Positions 16,272 to 24,227 of a stretch of DNA of 64,000 nucleotides are shown one piece after another; the first letter of the stretch is position 1, and each line of letters starts with the position of its first letter. The notes under the pieces were generated by a model. It was not told the DNA's origin. It made no database searches and saw only the letters and a list, made by a program, of their open reading frames with translations. Source of the DNA: Bradyrhizobium sp. CB1717 (GTDB lineage: Bacteria; Pseudomonadota; Alphaproteobacteria; Rhizobiales; Xanthobacteraceae); contig NZ_CP121666.1 in the NCBI RefSeq assembly GCF_029714325.1, positions 4,278,001-4,342,000 of the forward strand. The letters run 5' to 3'. A program made the translations under genes and the position numbers.

Positions 16272-17495
16272 TCACTCCGTCTTCAGCGCCTCGATCGGGC
16301 TGAGCCTGGATGCCTTGTGGGCTGGATAGAACCCGAAGATGAGGCCGGTCGCGATCGAGAAGGCGAGGGCAAGGCCGATCGCCTCGCTGTCGATCGACGT
16401 GACCCATCCGGCCATGCGGGCGACCGTCATCGAGAGCGTGATGCCGCCGGCAACGCCGATAGCGCCGCCGAGCAGGCAGAGCACGAGGGCCTCACAGAGA
16501 AACTGCAGGCGGATGTCGCGCATCCGCCCGCCGAGCGCGCGGCGGATGCCGATCTCCCGCGTGCGCTCGGTGACTGATACGATCATCACGTTCATGATGC
16601 TGATGCCGCCGACGAGCAGCGAGACCGAGGCGATGGCGACGAGCAGAAGCGCCACGGTGCGGATTGCGCCCTGCTGCGCTTCCATGGCGGCGGCCGGATC
16701 CTGGACCTTGAAGTCGTCCTCCTGACCGGCGGGGACGCGGTGGCGCTGCCGCAGCAGGCTTTCGATCTCCGCCCGCGCGCCCGCCATCTGACCGTCCGCG
16801 GCCACCTTGGCGATAATGTAGGCGACCGAATCCCGGTTGATGTTGCTCGCGCTGCCGAGGAAGCGCAGCTTGGCCGTGCTGAGCGGCACGAAGGCGACGT
16901 CGTCCTGCGCCGGGCCCTTGCGATCGAGCACGCCGACCACTTCGAGCGGCACCTTCATGATCCTGATCTGCGCGCCGATGGGATCGTCGCCCGGCGCGAA
17001 CAGCTCGCGCGCGACGGTGCTGCCGAGGATCACGACCTTGCCGGCGCCCGACTCTTCCGCGCCGGAAAAATAGCGCCCGGAGGCGAGCTGCCAGTCGCGC
17101 ACCATGAAATGGCCGGTGGTCGTGCCGTTGATCGTGGTGTTCCAGTTCTTGCCTTCGTGAATGACCTGCGCCGTTCCGGCGAGCGAGCCGGCGGCGGCCT
17201 GGATTTCCGGAATCTGCTCGAGGATGGCCTGCACGTCGCCCTCGGTCATCGTCAGCTTGCTGCCGTCCTTGAGGCGCACGCCACCCTGGTACACCGCGCC
17301 CGGGGTGATCATCAGCACATTGGCGCCGATCGAGCGGATCTGCTCCTGCAGGCGAAGCTGCGCGCCGGAGCCGATCGCGAACACCGTCACGATGGAGGCG
17401 ACGCCGATCACGATGCCGAGCATGGTGAGGAAGCTGCGCAGCGGATTGAGGCGCAGGGCGTGCAAGGCGATCTGAAATCCCTGGAGCATCGTCAT
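16272..17495 (-). CDS. MacB-like ABC transporter permease
   Basis: The product has 407 residues: TM1 at ~18-42 (RSFLTMLGIVIGVASIVTVF), a large periplasmic MacB_PCD domain (~45-275), then three C-terminal FtsX-type helices. The TREIGIRRALGGRMRDI coupling motif precedes the second of these. This four-TM topology belongs to mechanotransmission ABC exporters (MacB, LolCDE), which act on substrates in the periplasm or outer leaflet. ATGA overlap with the ATPase gene upstream indicates translational coupling. The substrate is unknown; the ATPase is a separate protein here. Confidence 0.93.
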   Translation of the reverse strand: MTMLQGFQIALHALRLNPLRSFLTMLGIVIGVASIVTVFAIGSGAQLRLQEQIRSIGANVLMITPGAVYQGGVRLKDGSKLTMTEGDVQAILEQIPEIQAAAGSLAGTAQVIHEGKNWNTTINGTTTGHFMVRDWQLASGRYFSGAEESGAGKVVILGSTVARELFAPGDDPIGAQIRIMKVPLEVVGVLDRKGPAQDDVAFVPLSTAKLRFLGSASNINRDSVAYIIAKVAADGQMAGARAEIESLLRQRHRVPAGQEDDFKVQDPAAAMEAQQGAIRTVALLLVAIASVSLLVGGISIMNVMIVSVTERTREIGIRRALGGRMRDIRLQFLCEALVLCLLGGAIGVAGGITLSMTVARMAGWVTSIDSEAIGLALAFSIATGLIFGFYPAHKASRLSPIEALKTE

Positions 17496-18214
17496 GACGC
17501 AGCGCTCCGTCTCGGTAGCAGCTCCGCGACCGTCTCGTCGCTGACGAGCTCGCCGTCATGCAGTCGGATCGTGCGCCGGCACTGCGTCGCGATGCCGGGA
17601 TCGTGTGTGATCATCACGACGGTCTGGCCGGTGCGGTTGAGGGCTGCGAACAGCGCCAGGATCTCGGCGCCGGTCCGGCTGTCGAGCGCGCCGGTCGGCT
17701 CGTCGGCGAGCACGATCAGCGGGGAGGCGATCAGCGCGCGCGCGATCGCGACGCGTTGCTGCTCGCCGCCGGAGAGCTGCCGCGGGAAGTGATGGACCCG
17801 GTGCAGCATGCCGACGGCCTGGAGGGTCTGCTCGGCGCGGGCCAGACGTTCCTTGCGACTGACGCCGCAATAGACCAGCGGCAGTGCGACGTTCTCGATC
17901 GCATTGTGGCGCGCGAGCAGGTTGTACGACTGGAACACGAAGCCGATGCTGCGGGCGCGCAGCAACGATCGCCGGTCTTCCGAGAGCTCGGCGACATTGG
18001 CTCCCTCGAGATGGACCGCGCCCTCGCTCGGCAGGTCGAGCAGCCCGATCATGTTCATCAGGGTCGACTTGCCCGACCCCGACGGTCCCATCACGGCGAC
18101 GATCTCGCCCTGAGCAATGTCGAAGCTGACGTTGCGTACCGCGGTGACTGCTACTCCGTCGGTGCGATAGGTCCTGGATACGGAGCGGAGACTGATGAGG
18201 GGCAGCGCGGTCAT
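17492..18214 (-). CDS. ABC transporter ATP-binding protein (MacB/LolD type)
   Basis: The product has 240 residues. Walker A is GPSGSGKST, the Q-loop region is SIGFVFQSYNLL, the signature is LSGGEQQRVAIARAL, and Walker B with D-loop is LIVLADEPTGALD, then a switch His in VMITHD. The overall LolD/MacB subfamily pattern is clear (LLDLPSEGAVHLEGANVAEL). It powers the adjacent permease. Both ends overlap neighbours by ATGA (start with the adaptor's stop, stop with the permease's start), so the three genes are one tight operon. Confidence 0.95.
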   Translation of the reverse strand: MTALPLISLRSVSRTYRTDGVAVTAVRNVSFDIAQGEIVAVMGPSGSGKSTLMNMIGLLDLPSEGAVHLEGANVAELSEDRRSLLRARSIGFVFQSYNLLARHNAIENVALPLVYCGVSRKERLARAEQTLQAVGMLHRVHHFPRQLSGGEQQRVAIARALIASPLIVLADEPTGALDSRTGAEILALFAALNRTGQTVVMITHDPGIATQCRRTIRLHDGELVSDETVAELLPRRSAAS

Positions 18215-19641
18215 GATCCGAACCTGATTCCGAGGAACTCCATGCCGGCCGGCCGGATCGCCTGGCCGACGGCGACCTGGCTGCCCTCGACGAGATCGCC
18301 GCTCTTGAGTGCGACCTGTTCGGTGCCGGCCGCGCCGACCGTCACCGCGACGCGCTGGAGCGAGCCGCTGGCGGTGCGCACCCACACGCCGCTATGCGCG
18401 CTGCCTGAGTCCGGCCGCGTGCCGGACGGCTGGAAACGCAGCGCTGCGAGCGGCACTTTCAGCACGTCGTCCTGCCGCTCGATCACGATCTTCACCAGCG
18501 CGGTCATGCCGGGCAGCAGCGCCCCGTCGAGATTGGAGGTCGCCAGCACGACGGTGTAGGTGACGACATGCTGCTGGGTCTGCGGCGCCTTGCGCACCTG
18601 CCGCACCACGGCCTCGAAGCGGCGGTCGGGATAGGCATCGACGGTGAAATGGGCGCGCTGGCCGGGGGCGATGCGCCCGATATCGGCTTCATCGACCTGC
18701 GCATGAATCTCCATGTCTTCGAGGCGGTGGGCGACAACGAAGGTGGTGCGCGACTCCAGGCCCACCGCGAGCGTCTGGCCCTCGTTGACGAACCTGCCGA
18801 CGACGACGCCGTCGATCGGCGAGCGAATGACGGTGCGATCGAGATCGGCCTGGGCCGCGGCGAGCACGGCCGCCTTCTCCGGCACCGCCATGCGGGCCTG
18901 CTGCAGCTCGGCTTCGATGCGGCGGACATCGGCCTGCGCCCCATCCACCGAGTAGGAGTTGAGAGACATCAGGACCTCCGCCTCGCGCTCCTGGGCCAGA
19001 CGCGCCGTGAACTCGGTCTGGGCATCGTCGACCGTCGTCGTTGCGACCACGTTCTGCGACTGCAGCGCCAGCTTGCGCTGCAAGGTCTTCTGCGCCGAGG
19101 TCTTGACCGCCTGGGCGCTCTCGAGCTTGGCGGCGAGCACGTCGCGGCTGCCTTTGGCGTTCTGCAGATCGATCCTGGCGCGGTCGAGCTTGGCGCGCGC
19201 GATGTCGACCAGGGAATTGGCGACCGCGAGCGAAGCCCTGGCTTCGTCGACCTTGGCCGCGAAGCTGCGCGGATCGATCAGCGCCAGCGGCTGGTCCTTG
19301 GCGACGGTGTCGTTGAAGTCGACATAGACGCGGGCGAGCTGCCCGGACAGCTGGGAACCCACTTCGATGGTCTTGACCGGCTGCAGGGCGCCGGTGACCG
19401 TGACGGTCTGCTCGATGCTGCCGCGCTGGATCGCGGCATAGCGGAATACGGGCGCATCCGACCCGAAGGTCGACGGCTGGCGAGCGCCGGGCGCGAGCAG
19501 CCGCCTGGTCTGGTCATAGGCGTGAGCCGCCTTGTCTGCCGCGCTTCCGGCGGCGCCGGCGATGACGGTCGGCGCTGCGGCGTAGATCGCAGCAAGGCCG
19601 CATGCGGTTCCGAGCAAGGCAATTGCTGGCACAAATCGCAT
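18211..19641 (-). CDS. HlyD/MacA-like periplasmic adaptor subunit
   Basis: The product has 476 residues with an N-terminal signal anchor (residues ~5-30). A membrane-fusion-protein layout follows: barrel-sandwich first half (IEQTVTVTGALQPVKTIEVG), a long coiled-coil hairpin (~140-260), second lipoyl half (RTVIRSPIDGVVVGRFVNEG) and beta-barrel. It should bridge the ABC pump to an outer-membrane channel; no TolC-like gene is in view. The helical hairpin is longer than in typical MacA, judged only by the extra ~70 residues. First gene of the operon, facing a 600-base upstream gap. Confidence 0.93.
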   Translation of the reverse strand: MRFVPAIALLGTACGLAAIYAAAPTVIAGAAGSAADKAAHAYDQTRRLLAPGARQPSTFGSDAPVFRYAAIQRGSIEQTVTVTGALQPVKTIEVGSQLSGQLARVYVDFNDTVAKDQPLALIDPRSFAAKVDEARASLAVANSLVDIARAKLDRARIDLQNAKGSRDVLAAKLESAQAVKTSAQKTLQRKLALQSQNVVATTTVDDAQTEFTARLAQEREAEVLMSLNSYSVDGAQADVRRIEAELQQARMAVPEKAAVLAAAQADLDRTVIRSPIDGVVVGRFVNEGQTLAVGLESRTTFVVAHRLEDMEIHAQVDEADIGRIAPGQRAHFTVDAYPDRRFEAVVRQVRKAPQTQQHVVTYTVVLATSNLDGALLPGMTALVKIVIERQDDVLKVPLAALRFQPSGTRPDSGSAHSGVWVRTASGSLQRVAVTVGAAGTEQVALKSGDLVEGSQVAVGQAIRPAGMEFLGIRFGS

Positions 19642-20240
19642 ATCAAAACTCGCCTGATTGAAATGGCTTCGGGGAATCGGGAAAAAGTGGCAAGCTCGCT
19701 ATGGTTGTAAATCATCTAAGGTAGTATCGATTGTCAGTATGTCGTCCTCGCAGGGGCGACGGTCGGGTGCGCAGCATCATCCAGAAGTAAAATCCGCAGG
19801 TGCGACGTTTCGTGATTTGCCGAAAATGCATACCCGTCGTATCGATATGACGCGCGCGGTATCGAACTCGATAAGCTGACTGAACGTCCGGTATGATCCG
19901 GCTGAAGCCGCCGGTGGCCGGCGTTCAAGTTCGCACATGGGTAGCAATGCCATGACGCAGTTGGCGAGGCTGCGGCCACGATACCGGATCGTCACATTCG
20001 CGATAACGCGCCTCGCCATGATGCCGCCTGCGACCAGGGCGGAGTCCCTGCAATCACGAAGCCGATGTGTGAACGCCTTCACTCGCTTCCGGCGAGCATT
20101 GGCCCTAAGACGTCGAACCGGCGGACGGACGCCGATCGTTCGATTCCCGCGAATTCATCCAAGCACCTTGTTATCGCTTGCAAGAAGAATGGATGGCTCG
20201 TTGCTCGCCCGTCGAGCCCCAAGCCGGGGAGTTTGTTGCA
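19642..20240. other. Intergenic region upstream of the export operon and the response regulator
   Basis: About 600 bases between divergent genes. An AT-rich patch at 19700-19740 is a likely promoter area for the adaptor gene. The rest holds no frame with convincing codon use and no recognised RNA. Nothing further could be assigned. Confidence 0.5.
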
Positions 20241-20888
20241 ATGAATTCAGGTCAAGCCACTGTTTATGTCGTTGACGACGAAGTCCAGATTCGAAATGCG
20301 ATTGGAAATCTCTGTGAGGAGACCGGTCACCAGGTGAAGTTGTTCGCGTCGACCGACGAGTTCCTCGCCGAGAGGCTCTCCGAAGGACCGTCGTGCCTCG
20401 TGCTCGACGTTCGCTTTCCCGGGACATCGCCGACCGGTCTCGAACTGCAGCGCCGGCTCCTCGAGAAGGGCGTGTTCATTCCGATCGTCTTCATCAGCGG
20501 CTACTCCGACGTTCGTGTTTCGGTCGAGGCGATGAAGCGCGGCGCGGTCGAGTTTCTGCCGAAGCCGTTTCGCGAGCAGGAGATCCTCGACGCGATCAGG
20601 CACGGCATCGAGCGCGACCGCAGGCGCATGGAGCGTGAGGACGCCGTTCGCGACGCCCGGCAGCGCGTCGAGATGCTGACGAGCCGCGAGCGCGAGATCA
20701 TGATGCTGATGGCCGAGGGGCTCGTCGCCAAGCAGATCGCGGCAAGGCTTGGCGTGAGCGAGGTGACGGCGAAAGTCCATCGCGCCCGGATGATGCGAAA
20801 GCTCGAGCTGCGCTCGCCGATCGAGGTGGTGCGGTTGATCGACAGCATGGGACGCGGAGCCGAGGCGCCGCGCGCCGGTGCGGGTTAG
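20241..20888 (+). CDS. FixJ/NarL-type response regulator
   Basis: The product has 215 residues. Receiver domain: acidic pocket Asp12/Asp13, phospho-acceptor Asp56 (SCLVLDVRFP), Thr/Ser position at ISGYSD and Lys108 (FLPKPF). After a helical linker comes a LuxR HTH (MLTSREREIMMLMAEGLVAK then SEVTAKVHRARMMRKL). No sensor kinase is adjacent, so it is an orphan regulator. It lies 177 bases upstream of the curlin-like operon on the same strand and is a natural candidate controller, by analogy with CsgD, a LuxR-family regulator of curli. The ATG at 20241 is preferred over an upstream in-frame start because GGGGAG precedes it. Confidence 0.93.
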   Translation: MNSGQATVYVVDDEVQIRNAIGNLCEETGHQVKLFASTDEFLAERLSEGPSCLVLDVRFPGTSPTGLELQRRLLEKGVFIPIVFISGYSDVRVSVEAMKRGAVEFLPKPFREQEILDAIRHGIERDRRRMEREDAVRDARQRVEMLTSREREIMMLMAEGLVAKQIAARLGVSEVTAKVHRARMMRKLELRSPIEVVRLIDSMGRGAEAPRAGAG

Positions 20889-21065
20889 CCGCGCATCGTG
20901 CGGCGTTCGAGCGGACACAAGCGCATCGTCTAGTCCGTACCGACTAGCATGAACTGCAGTCTGTCGCGCGGCACGCGACCGGTTCAGAGTATTCCCACGA
21001 TGTCAGTCGCATTCAGGACGGGCATCCCCACCCAGTCAGACAACTTGGCCAGAAAGGAATACTCC

Positions 21066-21467
21066 ATGCGTAAATTGTTTTTTGCTTCCGTTGCCGTGCT
21101 CGCCCTGTCCTCCGCGGCGCAGGCCGCCAACACCGCGACCACAGTGCAGGTCGGCGTCGTGAACGGTTCGAGCGTCTCGCAGCAAGGTCTCACCAATGAC
21201 ACCTCGTCGACCAGCCAGCTCGGCATCGTGAACAGTGCGACCACGATGCAGGGGACCAGCGCGGCCTCGCTCAACAACGCCAGCACGGTCAACCAGATCG
21301 GCGTGCAGAACAGCGCGACGACCGGCCAGGTTGCGTTCGGCAACAACGGCAGCTCGATCACCCAGAACTCGTTCGGGCCTCCCGCGCTCCAGAACAACGC
21401 CGCCGCCGTCGGCCAGCTCAGCGTGTTCGGCGTCAACGGCAGCACCGTCTCGCAGACGGCGCACTGA
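21066..21467 (+). CDS. Exported curlin-like repeat protein 1
   Basis: The product has 133 residues: a 20-residue signal peptide (MRKLFFASVAVLALSSAAQA) and a mature part made of ~11-residue strand units with Gln, Gly and Asn at fixed places (TTVQVGVVNGSSVSQQG, SQLGIVNSATTMQG, NQIGVQNSATTGQV, VFGVNGSTVSQ). This is the curlin-repeat pattern seen in CsgA/CsgB amyloid subunits. A csgA/B homologue is likely on pattern; the number of repeats (about eight strands) is inferred by eye. It has few Asp/Lys and one Phe-Gly-Pro-Pro break. AAGGA lies ahead of the ATG at 21066. First of five similar genes. Confidence 0.85.
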   Translation: MRKLFFASVAVLALSSAAQAANTATTVQVGVVNGSSVSQQGLTNDTSSTSQLGIVNSATTMQGTSAASLNNASTVNQIGVQNSATTGQVAFGNNGSSITQNSFGPPALQNNAAAVGQLSVFGVNGSTVSQTAH

Positions 21468-21532
21468 GCCACGTATCGTTCGGCCGGGCGCACCCAGTCG
21501 CGGTGCGTCCGGGCCATTCTGGAGGAAATGAC

Positions 21533-21925
21533 ATGCGGATCACCTATCTCGTTGCGATGGTCGCGGCGCTCGGTGCGCTGACGGCCGTCGATGCAGAGGC
21601 CGGCAACTCGGCGAGCGTGCTGCAGTTCGGCACGACCAACAACTCCTTCATCTCGCAGAGCGGGTCGACCAGCAACAGCGCCACGACGATGCAGTTCGGC
21701 GCGACCAATACGGCGACGACCTTGCAGACGGGCTCGCTCCTGACCGTCAACACCTCGGTGATCGGGCAGGGCGGCACCACCCCGACGGCGTCCAACACCG
21801 CGCTGGCCGGCCAGGTCGGCGGCTCCAATTCGAGCCTGATCGGACAGATCGGCGCGAACAACACGGCCGGCGTCGGACAGCTCGGAATCCTCAATGGCTC
21901 GACGATTCTGCAGCAGACGCCGTGA
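21533..21925 (+). CDS. Exported curlin-like repeat protein 2
   Basis: The product has 130 residues: signal peptide to about residue 23 (AVDAEA), then repeats VLQFGTTNNSFISQSG, TMQFGATNTATTLQTG, LAGQVGGSNSSLIGQIG, GVGQLGILNGSTILQQ. The Q-x-G-x-x-N spacing with a ~11-residue period fits one beta strand per unit, as in curli. The ribosome-binding site is GGAGGAAATGAC. It lies 65 bases after the first curlin-like gene and 26 bases before the third start. Its closest likeness within the window is to its three neighbours, which suggests duplication followed by divergence. Confidence 0.85.
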   Translation: MRITYLVAMVAALGALTAVDAEAGNSASVLQFGTTNNSFISQSGSTSNSATTMQFGATNTATTLQTGSLLTVNTSVIGQGGTTPTASNTALAGQVGGSNSSLIGQIGANNTAGVGQLGILNGSTILQQTP

Positions 21926-21951
21926 GCAATCTTGAAGTGGTGAGGCATGCC

Positions 21952-22362
21952 ATGAAACATCCTTTGCGAAGCGCGGGCGCCGTGATGCTCGCTCTGTGCT
22001 CGGTCGGCGCCGGATCAGCCGGCGCCCAGACCGCCGACATCAAGACCATCGTGTCGGTCGGCGGACCGCCGGTGGTGCTGAACCAGAACAGTCAGCTCAA
22101 CATGGCAGGCGTGTTCATGATCGGCGGCAGCACCAGCGCGACAGTGACCCAGAACGGCACCAACAATGCCACCGGCGTGCTGCAATTCGGCGGGACGAAT
22201 TCGGCATCGGTCGGCCAGGTCGGGACGAACAATCTCACCTTCGTCGGCCAGGCCGGCCAGTCGGCGACCAGCCTGGTGTCGCAGCTCGGCGCGATGAATT
22301 CAGGCGCGGTGATGCAATTCAGCGCGGTCAACAACTCGACCATCGTCCAGACCGGTCCGTAA
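21952..22362 (+). CDS. Exported curlin-like repeat protein 3
   Basis: The product has 136 residues with a signal peptide ending about residue 26 (SAGAQ). An unusual N-terminal segment DIKTIVSVGGPPVVLNQN comes first, then repeats TVTQNGTNNATGVLQFGG, SVGQVGTNNLTFVGQAG, SLVSQLGAMNSGAVMQF, STIVQTG. The ATG at 21952 follows GGTGAGG and is preferred to a GTG at 21922 that would overlap the previous stop. The non-repeat N-terminal patch resembles that of gene 4 in the set (Gln/Asn-rich strand before the repeats), a feature that in curli nucleator subunits differs from the major subunit. Confidence 0.82.
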   Translation: MKHPLRSAGAVMLALCSVGAGSAGAQTADIKTIVSVGGPPVVLNQNSQLNMAGVFMIGGSTSATVTQNGTNNATGVLQFGGTNSASVGQVGTNNLTFVGQAGQSATSLVSQLGAMNSGAVMQFSAVNNSTIVQTGP

Positions 22363-22388
22363 GTCGCGGGAACCGACGGGGAAGCGCG

Positions 22389-22850
22389 ATGCGGTGTGGC
22401 AGAGGCGTGTTGAAGCGGGTTGTGACTGCTGCGGTGCTGCTGGCCGCCGTCGCTACGTCGACGCAGGCGCCGGCCGCAACCGTCCTGCGCAGCGTGACGG
22501 ACCGGAACGTCAGAATCGATACGGTCGTGCAATTCGGCAACGACCTTCAGCCCGTCACGATCGAGGAGCACAGCCAGATCAATATCGCCCGGGTGATCCA
22601 GTTCGGCGGGACGGGAACGGTGGATGCGGCCATCATCCAGAACGGCACGAGCAACTATGCCAATGTGATCCAGGTCGGCGGCACCACCAACGCGGCGGTC
22701 GGTCAGTCCGGCCTCAGCAACATCGCCGACATCACCCAGGTCGGCAATTCCACCAATGCGCTCCTGCTTCAGATCGGCGACATGAACACGGGAGCGGTGA
22801 GGCAGTTCGGACGTTTCAACTGGCTGGCGATCTTCCAGTTCGGCCGATGA
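22389..22850 (+). CDS. Exported curlin-like repeat protein 4
   Basis: The product has 153 residues, the longest of the set. A basic signal peptide runs to about residue 30 (STQAPAA). Then RNVRIDTVVQFGNDLQPVTI, ARVIQFGG, AAIIQNGTSNYANVIQVGG, AAVGQSGLSNIADITQVGN, ALLLQIGDMNTGAVRQFG, and a C-terminal FNWLAIFQFGR. It keeps the Q-x-G spacing but has more Ile/Asn and a hydrophobic end than the others, which may make it a nucleator or anchor (inference). GGGGAAG precedes the ATG at 22389; the gap to the next gene is 12 bases. Confidence 0.82.
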   Translation: MRCGRGVLKRVVTAAVLLAAVATSTQAPAATVLRSVTDRNVRIDTVVQFGNDLQPVTIEEHSQINIARVIQFGGTGTVDAAIIQNGTSNYANVIQVGGTTNAAVGQSGLSNIADITQVGNSTNALLLQIGDMNTGAVRQFGRFNWLAIFQFGR

Positions 22851-22862
22851 TGGAGGTGTGAC

Positions 22863-23147
22863 ATGAGATTGCTGCTACTCGCATCCGGAATAGGATTCAT
22901 GAGCGTGATCGCAGCGGCGCCGGCCGGTGCTGCCGACGGTCACACGACGGTGGTGCAGGACGAGAATGGAACCTCGGTCATCACGCAGAGTGGCGATCCG
23001 GCGCAGGCCGAGGTCAGGATCGAGAAGGAGCCCGGGCGCACCACGGTCTATCGCCGCAGCGGCGGAAACACCGCCATCGTGACCCAGGGCACCGGAGCTT
23101 CGCCTGATATGCTCGAGTGGCTGCGCAAGCAGCTGCAGGAGCATTGA
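22863..23147 (+). CDS. Small exported protein at the end of the curlin-like operon
   Basis: The product has 94 residues: signal peptide to ~23 (AAAPAGA), then TTVVQDENGTSVITQSGD, a charged stretch (AEVRIEKEPGRTTVYRRSG) and TAIVTQGTG followed by a helical C-terminus SPDMLEWLRKQLQEH. It keeps fragments of the strand pattern (VVQ, ITQSG, VTQG) but is charged, unlike the four repeat proteins. It could be a chaperone-like or capping component such as CsgC or CsgE by position only; no sequence match is claimed. GGAGGTGTGAC precedes the start, 12 bases after gene 4, so it is surely in the same operon. Confidence 0.8.
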   Translation: MRLLLLASGIGFMSVIAAAPAGAADGHTTVVQDENGTSVITQSGDPAQAEVRIEKEPGRTTVYRRSGGNTAIVTQGTGASPDMLEWLRKQLQEH

Positions 23148-23156
23148 CACGCAAAA

Positions 23157-23191
23157 AGCCCGCCGCCCTCGCAAGGACGACGGGCCTTGTT
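23157..23191 (+). terminator. Possible terminator after the curlin-like operon
   Basis: The imperfect stem GCCCGCCGCCC/GGACGACGGGC has a 6-base loop, two C-A mismatches, then CTTGTTG. The T tract is weak; the position 10 bases after the operon's last stop supports the call. Confidence 0.45.
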
Positions 23192-23201
23192 GCAGGCGAG
23201 G

Positions 23202-23483
23202 CTACCAGCGGTAATGGCCCGTCAGCGTGCCGTTGTTGTTGCCGTCAGGGCCGACATCGCCCTGCGTCGAGCTCGGCGCCGGATGGTTGCTGCCATTGAG
23301 CGCGCCGTACGGCCCGACGGCATCGGGGTAGTACGCGCGCGGTTGAACGGGTTCATAGGTGGGGGCGGTGCGGTCCCAGCCGGCCCGCGGCCCGTTCCAG
23401 TCGTAGCCTTGTGCCGAGGCAGCCGTCGTGCCCGCGACGAGCGATGCCGTGATCAGGCAGAGGAGTTTTGACGTGTTCTGCAT
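23202..23483 (-). CDS. Small exported hypothetical protein, Pro/Gly/Asn-rich
   Basis: The product has 93 residues: signal peptide to about residue 24 (TTAASA), then a mature part rich in Pro, Gly, Tyr and Asn (AQGYDWNGPRAGWDRTAPTY and GPYGALNGSNHPAPSSTQGD). The family is not recognised. The ATG at 23483 is preceded by AAGGAGCATCTTCA. It is convergent with the curlin-like operon, and the composition suggests an extracellular or periplasmic role. Confidence 0.7.
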   Translation of the reverse strand: MQNTSKLLCLITASLVAGTTAASAQGYDWNGPRAGWDRTAPTYEPVQPRAYYPDAVGPYGALNGSNHPAPSSTQGDVGPDGNNNGTLTGHYRW

Positions 23484-23764
23484 TGAAGATGCTCCTTGCT
23501 TTCTTGTCGGGGCCAACGACCGCGGCAAGGGGGCGTTCCGGATGTATCCGGCGGGAGCGATCAACTCCGATCAACTGGTTATGAAGGGCATTCCGGGGAA
23601 CGGTGCGGCTGAAATCGCCGGACATCGAGGGCGTCTTGCCGCACCGGGTTCCCCGTTAATCCCGTGCCTTAACCAATAATTAATAATACGTTTGCGGCGG
23701 GCCGACGGCCCGGCCTAGCGTGCAGTGGGGAGCTATCGCGAAGCCAAACCAGTTGGTGCGTATC

Positions 23765-24226
23765 ATGATGTCCAGATCACATGGCAGATCATTTGCGGCG
23801 CTATTTGCCTCGCTCGGCGCGGCCGCGCTGCTCCTTAGCCCCAGCGACAGTTTTGCCAGACCCGGCGGTGCGGCGCCGGCCGTGGCCGGTGCTGCCGTGC
23901 CGCCGACTGCCGCGCGTCCGCCGCACGCGCCGGGGGCGCGCTTCCTCCGTCGCAACAATCCCTTCGTCTACTGGCCTGGCGGAGGCGGGTTCTTCTACGA
24001 CGGTGCGACGTACAACCAGCCCTTCGGCGATGCCGGACAGCCGCTCTCGAATGACGTGCGCTACACCTACACCTATGACGTGCCCTGGGACTGGGCGCAT
24101 CGCTTCCCGCCGAACGTCGTGCCGTCCGACCGGCCCTATGTGCCGAGCTGCCCGACCGAGCAGGTGACGGTGCCCGGCCGCGGCGGCGGCGGCGAGCACA
24201 CCGTCAACATCATGCGCTGCTACTGA
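23765..24226 (+). CDS. Exported hypothetical protein
   Basis: The product has about 153 residues: basic start MMSRSHGRS, hydrophobic signal segment ~10-35, Ala/Pro-rich spacer, then a conserved-looking core (RRNNPFVYWPGGGGFFYDGA, TYTYDVPWDWAHRFPP) and a C-terminal pair of Cys (PSCPTEQVTVPG, NIMRCY). The Tyr/Trp/Gly-rich core and Cys pair suggest a periplasmic protein. Two adjacent ATGs (23765, 23768) are possible starts; no ribosome-binding site is clear. Convergent with the GNAT gene, whose stop lies two bases away. Confidence 0.7.
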   Translation: MMSRSHGRSFAALFASLGAAALLLSPSDSFARPGGAAPAVAGAAVPPTAARPPHAPGARFLRRNNPFVYWPGGGGFFYDGATYNQPFGDAGQPLSNDVRYTYTYDVPWDWAHRFPPNVVPSDRPYVPSCPTEQVTVPGRGGGGEHTVNIMRCY

Positions 24227-24227
24227 G

